The notes under the pieces are model-generated. The model was not told the origin of the DNA. It did no database searches and was given only the letters and a program-made list of their open reading frames with translations. The position numbers and the translations under genes were made by a program. A stretch of 64,000 nt of DNA, taken from Flavobacterium sp. Root420. Its GTDB lineage: Bacteria; Bacteroidota; Bacteroidia; Flavobacteriales; Flavobacteriaceae. The stretch lies in contig NZ_LMEF01000012.1 in the NCBI RefSeq assembly GCF_001427905.1, positions 297,367 through 361,366 on the forward strand, given 5' to 3'. Positions 41,459-53,694 of the stretch are shown here, piece after piece. Every line of letters begins with the position of its first letter. Position 1 is the first letter of the stretch.

Positions 41459-41556
41459 CACGAATTATTTTTTGACAATCTTTGAAGATTTAAATTCGTG
41501 AATTCGTGGCGAAAAAAACTTTGCGACCTTTGCGTAAAACTTTGCGTTCCTTTCGG

Positions 41557-43224
41557 TTAAGTGCGTTCCAATAAAGCGACATCGAAATCACTATCAATAA
41601 TTACTTTTCCATCGATAACTTCGACGTTTTGATCCGAATAAGTGTCTCTTAATTTTGTTCCATTTTCGAAAATAGAATTTACGGGGATTTCTTTTTTGCC
41701 TTTTGGCAAATCCAAACCAATAATGACGTTATCTTCGAAAGCTCCTTTTGAGAAAGTTCTGGAGAAAACATAAAATTCTGAACTAATTTGCTGATGAATT
41801 CCAGCGCCAATTGCAGGATGATTTTTTCTGAATTGCCCTAATTTCTGCCAATGCAAAAGTGTATTTTTGGTTTCCTGATTGTTCAGAATATCATCCCAAT
41901 TCATGTTCGAGCGAAGGGTTGCATCACCGTTTGTGCCTTCCACAACCAGCGATCGTCCGGATTCGTCGCCATAATAAACCTGAGACATACCCGGAGACAA
42001 TAATAATTTGGTACCAGCTTCAATACCCTTTGTTCTGTTGGCATCAAAAGGCTGGCCATCGTCGTGTGATGACATATAGTTTAAAACCGAATATCCCTTT
42101 AATTCATTATTTAAAGCATTCGAATATTTTGTAAACAGACCTTCGTAATTGTTTTGAGCCGCGTTCCATTTGAATTCAAAATTAATCATGCTGTTGAAAC
42201 CATTTTGGAAATAATTTACTTTTCTATCTCCAAAATCATAATCCTGTCCGCCACTAATTCCGTATCCGTAAACTTCAGCAATCGTATAAAACGGATTTTG
42301 ATCTAAAACCTGTAAAGGATGATGTTTTTTCCAGGCTTCGAAAGCGTAATCGCATTCTTTTTTAAAATCGGCCCAAACATCTTCGTTGGTGTGTTTTACA
42401 GTATCGGCCCGGTAACCGTCAATTCCGAATTCAACGATATAATCTGTCAGCCATTTTATAATGTAATATTTTGGTGTTCTTGGATAATTGGTTCTTTTGA
42501 AAAATTCATCCAACGAAGCGATTTCTTTTTCATAACGGCCTTCTTTTTTCCATTTTTCAGTTAAAAAAGGAGGGAGTTGCACTTCCTGAGTACTTTCTGT
42601 TCTTACATCCGGAAGGTTATCAACTAAAGTACACATCGTTGTGTTTTCAAACGATTTGTAATCGCAAACCACTCCAGTTCTAACCCAATCCGAAGGCCAA
42701 ACAGGATCTTCAGGAGTTACGGGGCCAGTATGATTGATAACACCATCCAGAATAATTCGGATGCCTTTTTCGTGTGCTTTTTTAACTAAATTGGCTAAAT
42801 CTTCTTTTGTTCCGAAGTTCGGATCCAAAGCTGTCCAGTCTCTTGCCCAATACCCATGAAATCCATAACTCAAACCCGTTCCTTCGTCAACGCCATCGTG
42901 AATTTGCTCCACAATCGGCGTAAGCCAAATAGCATTTATTCCTAATCGCTCAAAATAGCCAGATTCGATTTTTTTTGTAATTCCGATAATATCTCCGCCT
43001 TCAAAACCGCGTAGTTTTCCAGGTGTTTTAGTTCGGTTGAAGTTTAAATCATTGGCTGTATTTCCATTATAAAAACGATCGGTAAGTAAAAAGTAGACAT
43101 TTGCCCCTTCCCAAACGAAAGGTGTTTTTGAAGTATTTTTGTTATGCATTGAAACTGATTTTGAGCCAGAACAACTCGTGATTAAGAATACTAAAGGTAA
43201 AAAAAGGAAAGTGTATTTTTTCAT
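41557..43224 (-). CDS. GH13 alpha-amylase-family lipoprotein
   Basis: 555 residues. Lipobox ITSCSGS gives a lipidated Cys near residue 18. The GH13 catalytic triad is D274 (GYRADTVKH), E317 (TIAEVYGYG) and D388 (MSSHDDGQP), with a (beta/alpha)8 barrel from about 40 to 470 and a C-terminal beta domain. Lipidation places it in the outer membrane or periplasm, where it would cut maltodextrins. It is the last gene of the minus-strand arm of the starch locus and has its own 273-base upstream gap full of inverted repeats, so it may be separately controlled. SusG is the nearest functional idea, but the sequence does not prove surface exposure. Confidence 0.88.
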   Translation of the reverse strand: MKKYTFLFLPLVFLITSCSGSKSVSMHNKNTSKTPFVWEGANVYFLLTDRFYNGNTANDLNFNRTKTPGKLRGFEGGDIIGITKKIESGYFERLGINAIWLTPIVEQIHDGVDEGTGLSYGFHGYWARDWTALDPNFGTKEDLANLVKKAHEKGIRIILDGVINHTGPVTPEDPVWPSDWVRTGVVCDYKSFENTTMCTLVDNLPDVRTESTQEVQLPPFLTEKWKKEGRYEKEIASLDEFFKRTNYPRTPKYYIIKWLTDYIVEFGIDGYRADTVKHTNEDVWADFKKECDYAFEAWKKHHPLQVLDQNPFYTIAEVYGYGISGGQDYDFGDRKVNYFQNGFNSMINFEFKWNAAQNNYEGLFTKYSNALNNELKGYSVLNYMSSHDDGQPFDANRTKGIEAGTKLLLSPGMSQVYYGDESGRSLVVEGTNGDATLRSNMNWDDILNNQETKNTLLHWQKLGQFRKNHPAIGAGIHQQISSEFYVFSRTFSKGAFEDNVIIGLDLPKGKKEIPVNSIFENGTKLRDTYSDQNVEVIDGKVIIDSDFDVALLERT

Positions 43225-43269
43225 TTATTCTGAATTTAACGAACATTTATAATTTGTTCTAAATAAAAT

Positions 43270-43337
43270 TTCCGCCACGAATTCACGAATTTATATTTTC
43301 ATAGAGTATTAAAATAATTCATGAATTCGTGGCGGAA
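43270..43337. repeat. 22-bp inverted repeat
   Basis: Arms 43270-43291 and 43316-43337 (TTCCGCCACGAATTCACG..., one mismatch) can form a long hairpin in the gap between the two GH13 genes. GAACA/TGTTC (43244-43260) just below it may be part of the same leader. Confidence 0.65.
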
Positions 43338-43356
43338 AAATAGTTATCTAAATTTT

Positions 43357-43491
43357 AAACACATAGAAACATAGATTTTCTTCCTTTCGAAAAGGACAAA
43401 ATAAATGACAAATTATTTACACATAGCTATGTGTTTTGATGCAAGTGAAATGCCTTTTTTTAGCTCTAGAGAACTATGTTTCTATGTGTTT
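43357..43491. repeat. Nested inverted repeats (AAACACATAGAAACATAG)
   Basis: AAACACATAGAAACATAG (43357-43374) recurs as its exact reverse complement at 43474-43491. A perfect 16-bp palindrome ACACATAGCTATGTGT (43419-43434) sits in the middle. The right arm ends six bases from the stop of the upstream GH13 gene, so it may serve as a 3' structure. Confidence 0.65.
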
Positions 43492-43497
43492 TAATAT

Positions 43498-45357
43498 TTA
43501 TTCCAATTCTAAAACTACAGCCGATTTTGGCTCCAATGTAATTTCAGTAGCTAAATCAAATGTTTTTCCGGTCAAAACATCTTTTCCAGATTTAAAGTTT
43601 TTGATGTTTTCTTTAAAACGGTTTGTTTTAACTGTTTGTGCTTTTGCATTGTTATTGAAAACGACCATTACGGTTTTAGCATCGGTATATCTAAAATAAA
43701 CATAAGTGTTATTCTCCGGAATATAATGCGTCATTTTACCGTTATGAATGGCTTTATTGGCTTTTCTCCAATTGAATAATTTTGAAGTAAAATCGAAAAA
43801 TTGCGCTTGCTGAGCCGTTCTTCCTGCTGCAGTCAATGCATTGTTTTTGTCGCCAGCCCATCCGCCAGGAAAATCCTGACGAATATCGGCGTCGCCTTTG
43901 CTTTTTTCACCACCCATTCCAATTTCTGAACCGTAATAAACTTGTGGAATTCCACGAACTGTGGCCAATAAAGTCATCGCCAGTTTGTATTTAGGAAAAT
44001 CGTATTTAAACTTCTCATTCATACGATCAGTGTCATGATTTTCGGTAAAAACCAAAATGTTATTGGTATTTGGATATAAATAATCCATTGCAAAATTGTT
44101 ATAGAATTTAATCAATCCGCTGTCCCAGCTTGGTTCGTCTTCATTGAAAGCGGATGTAACCTGACTTTGAAGGGTAAAATCCATTACACTTGGCAAATTC
44201 GAATTGTAGTTTTCGATTGCGCCAATTTTACTGTCTTTTTGCCAATAGGCTAAATTCGCCTGATTGTGCATCCAGATTTCACCAACAATATTAAAATTAG
44301 GATATTCATTCGTAATTGATTTGGCCCAATTGGCCATTGCCGTTTGGTCAGAGTAATTATAAGTATCAACTCTAAATCCGTCCAGATTAGCATATTCAAT
44401 CCACCAAATGGCGTTTTGAGTTAAGTATTTCGCGACTAAAGGATTTCTCAAATTCAAGTCTGGCATAGAAGGAACAAACCAGCCGTCAACACAAATTTCC
44501 TGATCAATTTTTGAAGCATGTATATCTGTAATAACTTCACGTCTGTGATGCGTTTGAGTGAAGTTTTCGAATTGATTGAACCAGGTTTTAGTTGGCATGT
44601 CTTTCATCATCCAGTGGGTAATTCCCCAATGATTGGTAACGTAATCCATTACCAATTTCATGTTTTTCTTGTGCAATTCTGATGATAAACGAACATAATC
44701 TTCATTCGTTCCGTAACGCGGATCTATTTTGTAGACATCAGATTGTGCATATCCATGATAGGAATGCTGTTTGTCGTTGTCTTCGCATAAAGGAGTATTC
44801 CAGATCGTAGTTACACCTAAAGACGAAATATAATCTAAGTTTTTAATGATTCCTTGGATATCTCCACCATGACGACCTGCTGGTTCCTGACGATTTGCTT
44901 TTTCAGTTAAAGAAGCATTGCTATCGTTTTTCGGATTTCCGTTCGCAAAACGATCCGGCATAATTAGGTAAATCAAGTCTGAAGAGTCATAACTTTTTCG
45001 GTCTGCTGAATTGGCTCTTCTTTCTTTAAGGGAATATTTTTGTGTAAAGGCAATTTTATTATTGGCTTTAAAAGAGAAAACCAATTCAGAAGCTTTTAAA
45101 TTTTGTATGTCAATTGTTACGAATAAGTAGTTTGGATTTTCTGTTTTTTCTACATTTTTAATGACAACATTATTAGAAACAGCAGCTTCGTATTGTGCAA
45201 TGTTTTTTCCGTAGAACATAATCTGCAACTCCGGATTTTTCATTCCTGCGTACCAAAATGGCGGTTCAACTTTCTGAATTTGCGCTTTCGCGGAAGCAGA
45301 AAATAGTAGGATGAAAAGGAGTATTTTGTAGAATGTCTGGTTTGCCTGAATTCTCAT
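43498..45357 (-). CDS. GH13 neopullulanase/cyclomaltodextrinase-like enzyme (SusA-like)
   Basis: 619 residues. A signal peptide (SASAKAQ) is followed by an N-terminal beta-sandwich typical of cyclomaltodextrinases (about 30-115, EPPFWYAGMKNPELQIMFYG). The barrel carries YLIMPDRFANGNPKND, GFRVDTYNY (D331), VGEIWMHN (E360) and FTENHDTDR. It resembles periplasmic SusA-type neopullulanases that degrade cyclodextrins and short maltodextrins after import. It lies 186 bases below the GH97 gene in the minus-strand arm, separated by a REPIN-like repeat. Confidence 0.9.
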   Translation of the reverse strand: MRIQANQTFYKILLFILLFSASAKAQIQKVEPPFWYAGMKNPELQIMFYGKNIAQYEAAVSNNVVIKNVEKTENPNYLFVTIDIQNLKASELVFSFKANNKIAFTQKYSLKERRANSADRKSYDSSDLIYLIMPDRFANGNPKNDSNASLTEKANRQEPAGRHGGDIQGIIKNLDYISSLGVTTIWNTPLCEDNDKQHSYHGYAQSDVYKIDPRYGTNEDYVRLSSELHKKNMKLVMDYVTNHWGITHWMMKDMPTKTWFNQFENFTQTHHRREVITDIHASKIDQEICVDGWFVPSMPDLNLRNPLVAKYLTQNAIWWIEYANLDGFRVDTYNYSDQTAMANWAKSITNEYPNFNIVGEIWMHNQANLAYWQKDSKIGAIENYNSNLPSVMDFTLQSQVTSAFNEDEPSWDSGLIKFYNNFAMDYLYPNTNNILVFTENHDTDRMNEKFKYDFPKYKLAMTLLATVRGIPQVYYGSEIGMGGEKSKGDADIRQDFPGGWAGDKNNALTAAGRTAQQAQFFDFTSKLFNWRKANKAIHNGKMTHYIPENNTYVYFRYTDAKTVMVVFNNNAKAQTVKTNRFKENIKNFKSGKDVLTGKTFDLATEITLEPKSAVVLELE

Positions 45358-45375
45358 AATCTAAGTTTTAGGTTT

Positions 45376-45475
45376 CCTGCAAGGTTTTCAAAACCTTGTA
45401 AGTTTAAATAGGAATTACTTGTACAGTTTTTAATATTAATCAATAATACCTCCAAGGTTTTGAAAACCTTGCAGG
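45376..45475. repeat. REPIN-like double hairpin (CAAGGTTTTCAAAACCTTG type)
   Basis: The 23-bp arm 45376-45398 recurs as its exact reverse complement at 45453-45475, with 54 bp between. Each arm folds alone (AAGGTTTT-C-AAAACCTT). It lies in the gap between GH97 and GH13 genes and could form a stem-loop that limits expression of the downstream gene. Confidence 0.8.
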
Positions 45476-45543
45476 ATAAAAAAATATAAGATTTAAAAAA
45501 AAAGACAAGTAATTTTGGGAAAAATCACTTGTCTTTGAAAAAA

Positions 45544-49981
<4,438 letters not shown>

Positions 49982-50020
49982 TTTTTTTAATTAGATAATT
50001 GGGCAATGAGATAATTCTTT

Positions 50021-50230
50021 AATTAGAAAATGTGCCAATTTGATAATGAGATAATTACTTACTTTGGCTATTCTAATTTGATTTTATCTGATTAATTGCT
50101 CGTTTGTACTATTTTACTTTTTTAATTAGTTGATTTATATTTCAATCAATTAGGTAATCTGTCAATTAAACAATTAGAAAATTCACGTTCGAAAAATTAT
50201 CTCATTATCTAATAGGCACATTTTCTAATT
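50021..50230. repeat. Inverted pair of the AATTGGCACATTTTCTAATT repeat
   Basis: AATTAGAAAATGTGCCAATT (50021-50040) is the exact reverse complement of the text at 24481-24500. TAATAGGCACATTTTCTAATT (50210-50230) is in the opposite direction and overlaps the 3' end of pgmB. The pair brackets the 243-base gap between pgmB and the GH65 gene, which is otherwise AT-rich. Confidence 0.6.
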
Positions 50231-50875
50231 AATTAGCTTCTCGATAAACGTCGGGTTTATTTCAGTGAAATCTTTAAAAATATAATCAGCTTCATGTAAA
50301 ATTGTTTCCTCACCAATTCCTACACTTATCATTTCTCCTATGTTTGCTGCCTGAATTCCGGCAACAGAATCTTCAAATACAATTGCATTTTTTGGATCAA
50401 TATTTAATAATTGAGCCGCTTTTAAGAAAACTTCCGGATCTGGTTTGGCATTGGTAACGTCGTTTCCGTCAACAATAACATCGAAATACGAAAGGATTCC
50501 CGTTTTTTTAAGAATTGGTCGGGCGTTTTTACTCGCAGAACCCAACGCAATTCCCTGGTTTTTATCTTTTAATAATTGCAGAATTTTAAAAACTCCAGGA
50601 AGAATCTCGCTTTCGTCCATGTCAACTAAATAAGATAGGTAATCTTCATTTTTTTGAATTAACCATTTGTCCTTGTCTTCCTGCGAAGCCTCAGCATTTC
50701 CTAATCCAAGTATAATATCTAACGAACGTACTCGGCTCACGCCCTTAAGTAACTCGTTGTCTTCATGCGTAAAATTGATGTTTAAGGCCTGAGCGATTTT
50801 CTGCCAGGCTAAAAAGTGGTATTTGGCAGTATCAACGATTACGCCATCAAGATCGAATATGAATGCTTTTTTCAT
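50225..50875 (-). CDS. pgmB: Beta-phosphoglucomutase
   Basis: 216 residues. The HAD motifs are FDLDGVIVDTA (D8, D10), GSASKNA (motif II), KPDPEVFL (motif III) and FEDSVAGIQAA (motif IV). KGVSRVRSLDIIL in the cap is the beta-PGM signature. It turns beta-glucose-1-phosphate into glucose-6-phosphate and is the natural partner of the GH65 enzyme encoded next. It is 18 bases below the MFS gene. Confidence 0.93.
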   Translation of the reverse strand: MKKAFIFDLDGVIVDTAKYHFLAWQKIAQALNINFTHEDNELLKGVSRVRSLDIILGLGNAEASQEDKDKWLIQKNEDYLSYLVDMDESEILPGVFKILQLLKDKNQGIALGSASKNARPILKKTGILSYFDVIVDGNDVTNAKPDPEVFLKAAQLLNIDPKNAIVFEDSVAGIQAANIGEMISVGIGEETILHEADYIFKDFTEINPTFIEKLIN

Positions 50876-50893
50876 TATAAGGGAAATTCTTAT

Positions 50894-52249
50894 TTATGAT
50901 TTTTGAATAGTGTCGTCTACATCTTTTACTTTATAAACTAAGAGAGCAGCAATTAAAAAACTTACACCGCTTGTTATTAAGGCATAAATTGCATCGCCAT
51001 TGTAAAGATATTTTACAATTGGCCCTCCAATTAGTGCATTTACAATTTGTGGAATCACGACGAAAAAGTTGAAAATCCCCATATAAACTCCCATTTTTTT
51101 AGGAGCAATTGATCCTGCAAGAATGGCGTAGGGCATAGCCAAAATACTAGCCCAGGCCACTCCAACTAAAATCATTGGCAACACTACCCAGTCTTCATTC
51201 GGCATAAAATAAATGGAAATTAATCCGATTCCTCCAATGATAAGTGATACGGCGTGAGTTGATTTTCGGCCGATTTTTTTAGCGATAAACGGTAAGAAAA
51301 ATAAAGCGATAATGGCAGAAACTAAATTGTAAACTCCAAATAAAATTCCGACCCAGTCACCTGCATCCTGATACTGTTGGCTTGAAGTGTCATCTAATGG
51401 TAATCCGTAAATATGATGCGCAATCGCGGGGGTTGTAAATACCCACATTCCGAATAATCCAAACCAGGAGAAAAACTGAACCCAACTAAGCTGACGCATT
51501 GTTGTTGGCATTTTTGCAAAATCGGTAAAGATGTCTGTTAATTTTGATTTTTCTTCAGGAGGAATATCAATTTCACTTTGCGGATCTTCAAAATGGGCTA
51601 ATTCTTCCGGAGTATATTCTTTTGTTGTAAAAAGTGTTACCAGAATGGAAGCAATTAAAACGGCTGCTCCAATAATAAATGATAATTTCAGATTTAGAGG
51701 AATACTCCCAGGAACGGCATTGTTCGAAATGTGAAACCATTTTGTTAAAACATAAGGTAAAGCCGAACCAATTACAGCTCCAAAACCAATTAATGAAGTT
51801 TGAATACTGAATCCTGCAGTACGCTGATCTGTTCTTAAATTGTCACCAACCAAAGCGCGAAACGGCTCCATAGCAATGTTGAAAGAAGCATCCATAATCA
51901 TTAACATTCCGGCTCCAACCCATAAAGCAGGCAGGACAGAAATGAAAATGTTAGCCTGAGGCATTAAAATTAATCCAACTGAAGCTAAAATGGCACCTAC
52001 AAGGAAAAAAGGTTTTCGTCTTCCAAACTTTCCCCAGGTTTTATCACTGTAATGACCAATAACAGGCTGTACTATCAATCCCATAAGAGGAGCAATAATC
52101 CAAAACCATGATAGTTCATGTACGTCGGCACCAAAAATTTGAAGAATTCTGCTGGCATTTGCATTCTGAAGTGCAAATCCCATTTGTATTCCTAAGAAAC
52201 CGAAACTCATGTTCCAAATTTCCCAGAAACTTAATTTACGCTTTTCCAT
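50894..52249 (-). CDS. MFS sugar transporter (SLC45/GPH-like maltose carrier)
   Basis: 451 residues, about 12 membrane helices with a central cytosolic loop (about 215-245, HFEDPQSEIDIPPEEKSKL). The loop-2 signature GHYSDKTWGKFGRRKP is typical of the MFS branch that carries disaccharides by proton symport. It would carry maltose or short maltodextrins across the inner membrane for the cytosolic phosphorylase. First gene of the minus-strand arm, with a candidate operator just above (52276-52294). Confidence 0.87.
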   Translation of the reverse strand: MEKRKLSFWEIWNMSFGFLGIQMGFALQNANASRILQIFGADVHELSWFWIIAPLMGLIVQPVIGHYSDKTWGKFGRRKPFFLVGAILASVGLILMPQANIFISVLPALWVGAGMLMIMDASFNIAMEPFRALVGDNLRTDQRTAGFSIQTSLIGFGAVIGSALPYVLTKWFHISNNAVPGSIPLNLKLSFIIGAAVLIASILVTLFTTKEYTPEELAHFEDPQSEIDIPPEEKSKLTDIFTDFAKMPTTMRQLSWVQFFSWFGLFGMWVFTTPAIAHHIYGLPLDDTSSQQYQDAGDWVGILFGVYNLVSAIIALFFLPFIAKKIGRKSTHAVSLIIGGIGLISIYFMPNEDWVVLPMILVGVAWASILAMPYAILAGSIAPKKMGVYMGIFNFFVVIPQIVNALIGGPIVKYLYNGDAIYALITSGVSFLIAALLVYKVKDVDDTIQKS

Positions 52250-52275
52250 TATCGTAATTAAAAAATTAATTAGAC

Positions 52276-52294
52276 GATAAGCGCTTTGCTTATC
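52276..52294. promoter_or_regulatory. Candidate operator upstream of the MFS gene
   Basis: GATAAGC-GCTTT-GCTTATC, a 7-5-7 inverted repeat containing the small palindrome AAGCGCTT, lies 27 bases above the start at 52249. LacI-family sites usually have a central CG pair inside such a palindrome, and a LacI-type gene is the next gene upstream. I did not find a second copy near susC. Confidence 0.35.
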
Positions 52295-52377
52295 AAAACT
52301 TACTGTTTTTTCGAAGTAAAAGTAAAAGCCTTGATGGGCGTAAAAGTATTAATTATTTTTTTAAATAGCCTAATAAA

Positions 52378-52404
52378 AAAGCCATAAATATTTTTTATGG
52401 CTTT
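52378..52404 (-). terminator. Terminator of the LacI-type gene
   Basis: AAAGCCATAAA and TTTATGGCTTT pair; on the minus strand the stem is followed by TTTTTTATT. It separates the regulator from the transporter operon. Confidence 0.8.
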
Positions 52405-52427
52405 AGAATATGTTGATTTTAAGAATT

Positions 52428-53459
52428 TTAGTCAGTAGATTCTCTTTTTATTAAGTGCGTTTCGATGACTTCAGTAGTGTAATTTTCATTTTCTTCTTCC
52501 TCATCATCATGTTCAGCTTCCAGTCTTTCAATTAGCATTTTAGCGGCTTTATTACCCATTTTTTCACCATTTTGACTTACGGTTGTAATGCTTGGAGTTG
52601 AGTATTTAGAAATAATTCCATCCGTAAAAGCAATTACGGCTAGATCTTCAGGAACTTTAAGCCCCATTTTGTTAGCTGTTTTGATAATTGTAACCGCAAA
52701 AAGTTCATTTACAGCAAAAACGGCATCAAAAGCTCTGTCATGTAAAAGCTGACTAATTGTAATTTCGCAAGTATCGACATCTTCAATTTTGATGATTAAA
52801 TCTTCGTTGAACGGTAATCCGTTGTCTAAGAGTGCTTTTTCGTAGCCATCTGTTCTTAATTTTCCCACACTTACATAATCGACAGTAGTCACCAATGCGA
52901 TCTTTTTTCGGCCATTATCGATTAAACTCTGAACCGCTTCATAAGCAGCTGCTTTATCATCGATAATTACTTTATCGCATAAAATATCATTGGTAACACG
53001 GTCGAACATGACCACGGGCATTCCCTGATTTATAACCTCGGTAATGTGATGAAAGTCGCCTTTATACTGGGTTTCTTTGGAAAGAGACATGATAAAACCA
53101 TCGATACTTCCGTTGGCTAACATTTCCATATTTAAGACTTCTTTATCGAAAGAATCATCCGATAGACAGATCACAACACTATAGCCATTTTCGTTAGCAA
53201 CCTGTTCAATTCCGTTAATTACGGTAGAGAAAAAATAATGTACAATTTCCGGAATGATAATACCAATACTTTTGGTTTTTCGATTTTTTAAACTAAGGGC
53301 AATATTGTTGGGTTTATAGTTGTAAAACTTTGCAAAAGCCTGCACTTTTAAGCGTGTTTCTTCTCCTATTTCAAGACTATTTCTTAGTGATTTTGAGACA
53401 GTTGAAATAGAGACGTCTAGTTCCTTTGCAATCTGTTTTAAAGTGATTTTGCGTTTCAT
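52428..53459 (-). CDS. LacI-family transcriptional regulator of the maltose locus
   Basis: 343 residues. The N-terminal helix-turn-helix is ITLKQIAKELDVSISTVSKSL (residues about 4-24), followed by the hinge helix and a periplasmic-binding-protein-like effector domain (SIGIIIPEIVHYFFSTVI, VVMFDRVTNDI, LAVIAFTDG). It is divergent from susC and directly above the transporter operon, so it is the obvious regulator of both arms. The classic Bacteroides sus locus uses the membrane regulator SusR; a LacI-type regulator is the usual choice in Flavobacteriia. Effector is unknown, probably maltose or a derivative. Confidence 0.9.
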   Translation of the reverse strand: MKRKITLKQIAKELDVSISTVSKSLRNSLEIGEETRLKVQAFAKFYNYKPNNIALSLKNRKTKSIGIIIPEIVHYFFSTVINGIEQVANENGYSVVICLSDDSFDKEVLNMEMLANGSIDGFIMSLSKETQYKGDFHHITEVINQGMPVVMFDRVTNDILCDKVIIDDKAAAYEAVQSLIDNGRKKIALVTTVDYVSVGKLRTDGYEKALLDNGLPFNEDLIIKIEDVDTCEITISQLLHDRAFDAVFAVNELFAVTIIKTANKMGLKVPEDLAVIAFTDGIISKYSTPSITTVSQNGEKMGNKAAKMLIERLEAEHDDEEEENENYTTEVIETHLIKRESTD

Positions 53460-53600
53460 GTGTATTATTGAAAAAAATCTAATTAATAATAAAGGTATCT
53501 TTTATTTTCTGATTTAGCATTTTTTGACTTAAAAGATTACAAAAAATAGAAAGTTTTCAACACTACCACGTTTTCGTAAACCAATAAAAAAGGTGTCTGG

Positions 53601-53629
53601 TTGTTCGTGTTAATAAATTCCTAATTTTG
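53601..53629 (+). promoter_or_regulatory. Promoter of the susCDE operon
   Basis: TTG (53601-53603) and TAATTTTG (53622-53629), 18 bp apart, match the consensus; the message would have a leader of about 58 bases before the start at 53695. A short symmetric stretch ACG-TTTT-CGT lies upstream (53568-53577) and may be an operator half, but I found no second copy. Confidence 0.7.
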
Positions 53630-53694
53630 AAATTCGAAGTAAAATTAAAAACTTAACTAACAATCACAAACTCAAACTAATTTAAACAAAAAGT

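Noticed and set aside
41351..41461. Longer N-terminus for the GDPD protein
   Set aside because: The extra residues (SLRPLRKTLRPLR) come from 'gcaaaggtcgcaaag' and type III repeats; the HRG motif belongs near residue 5.
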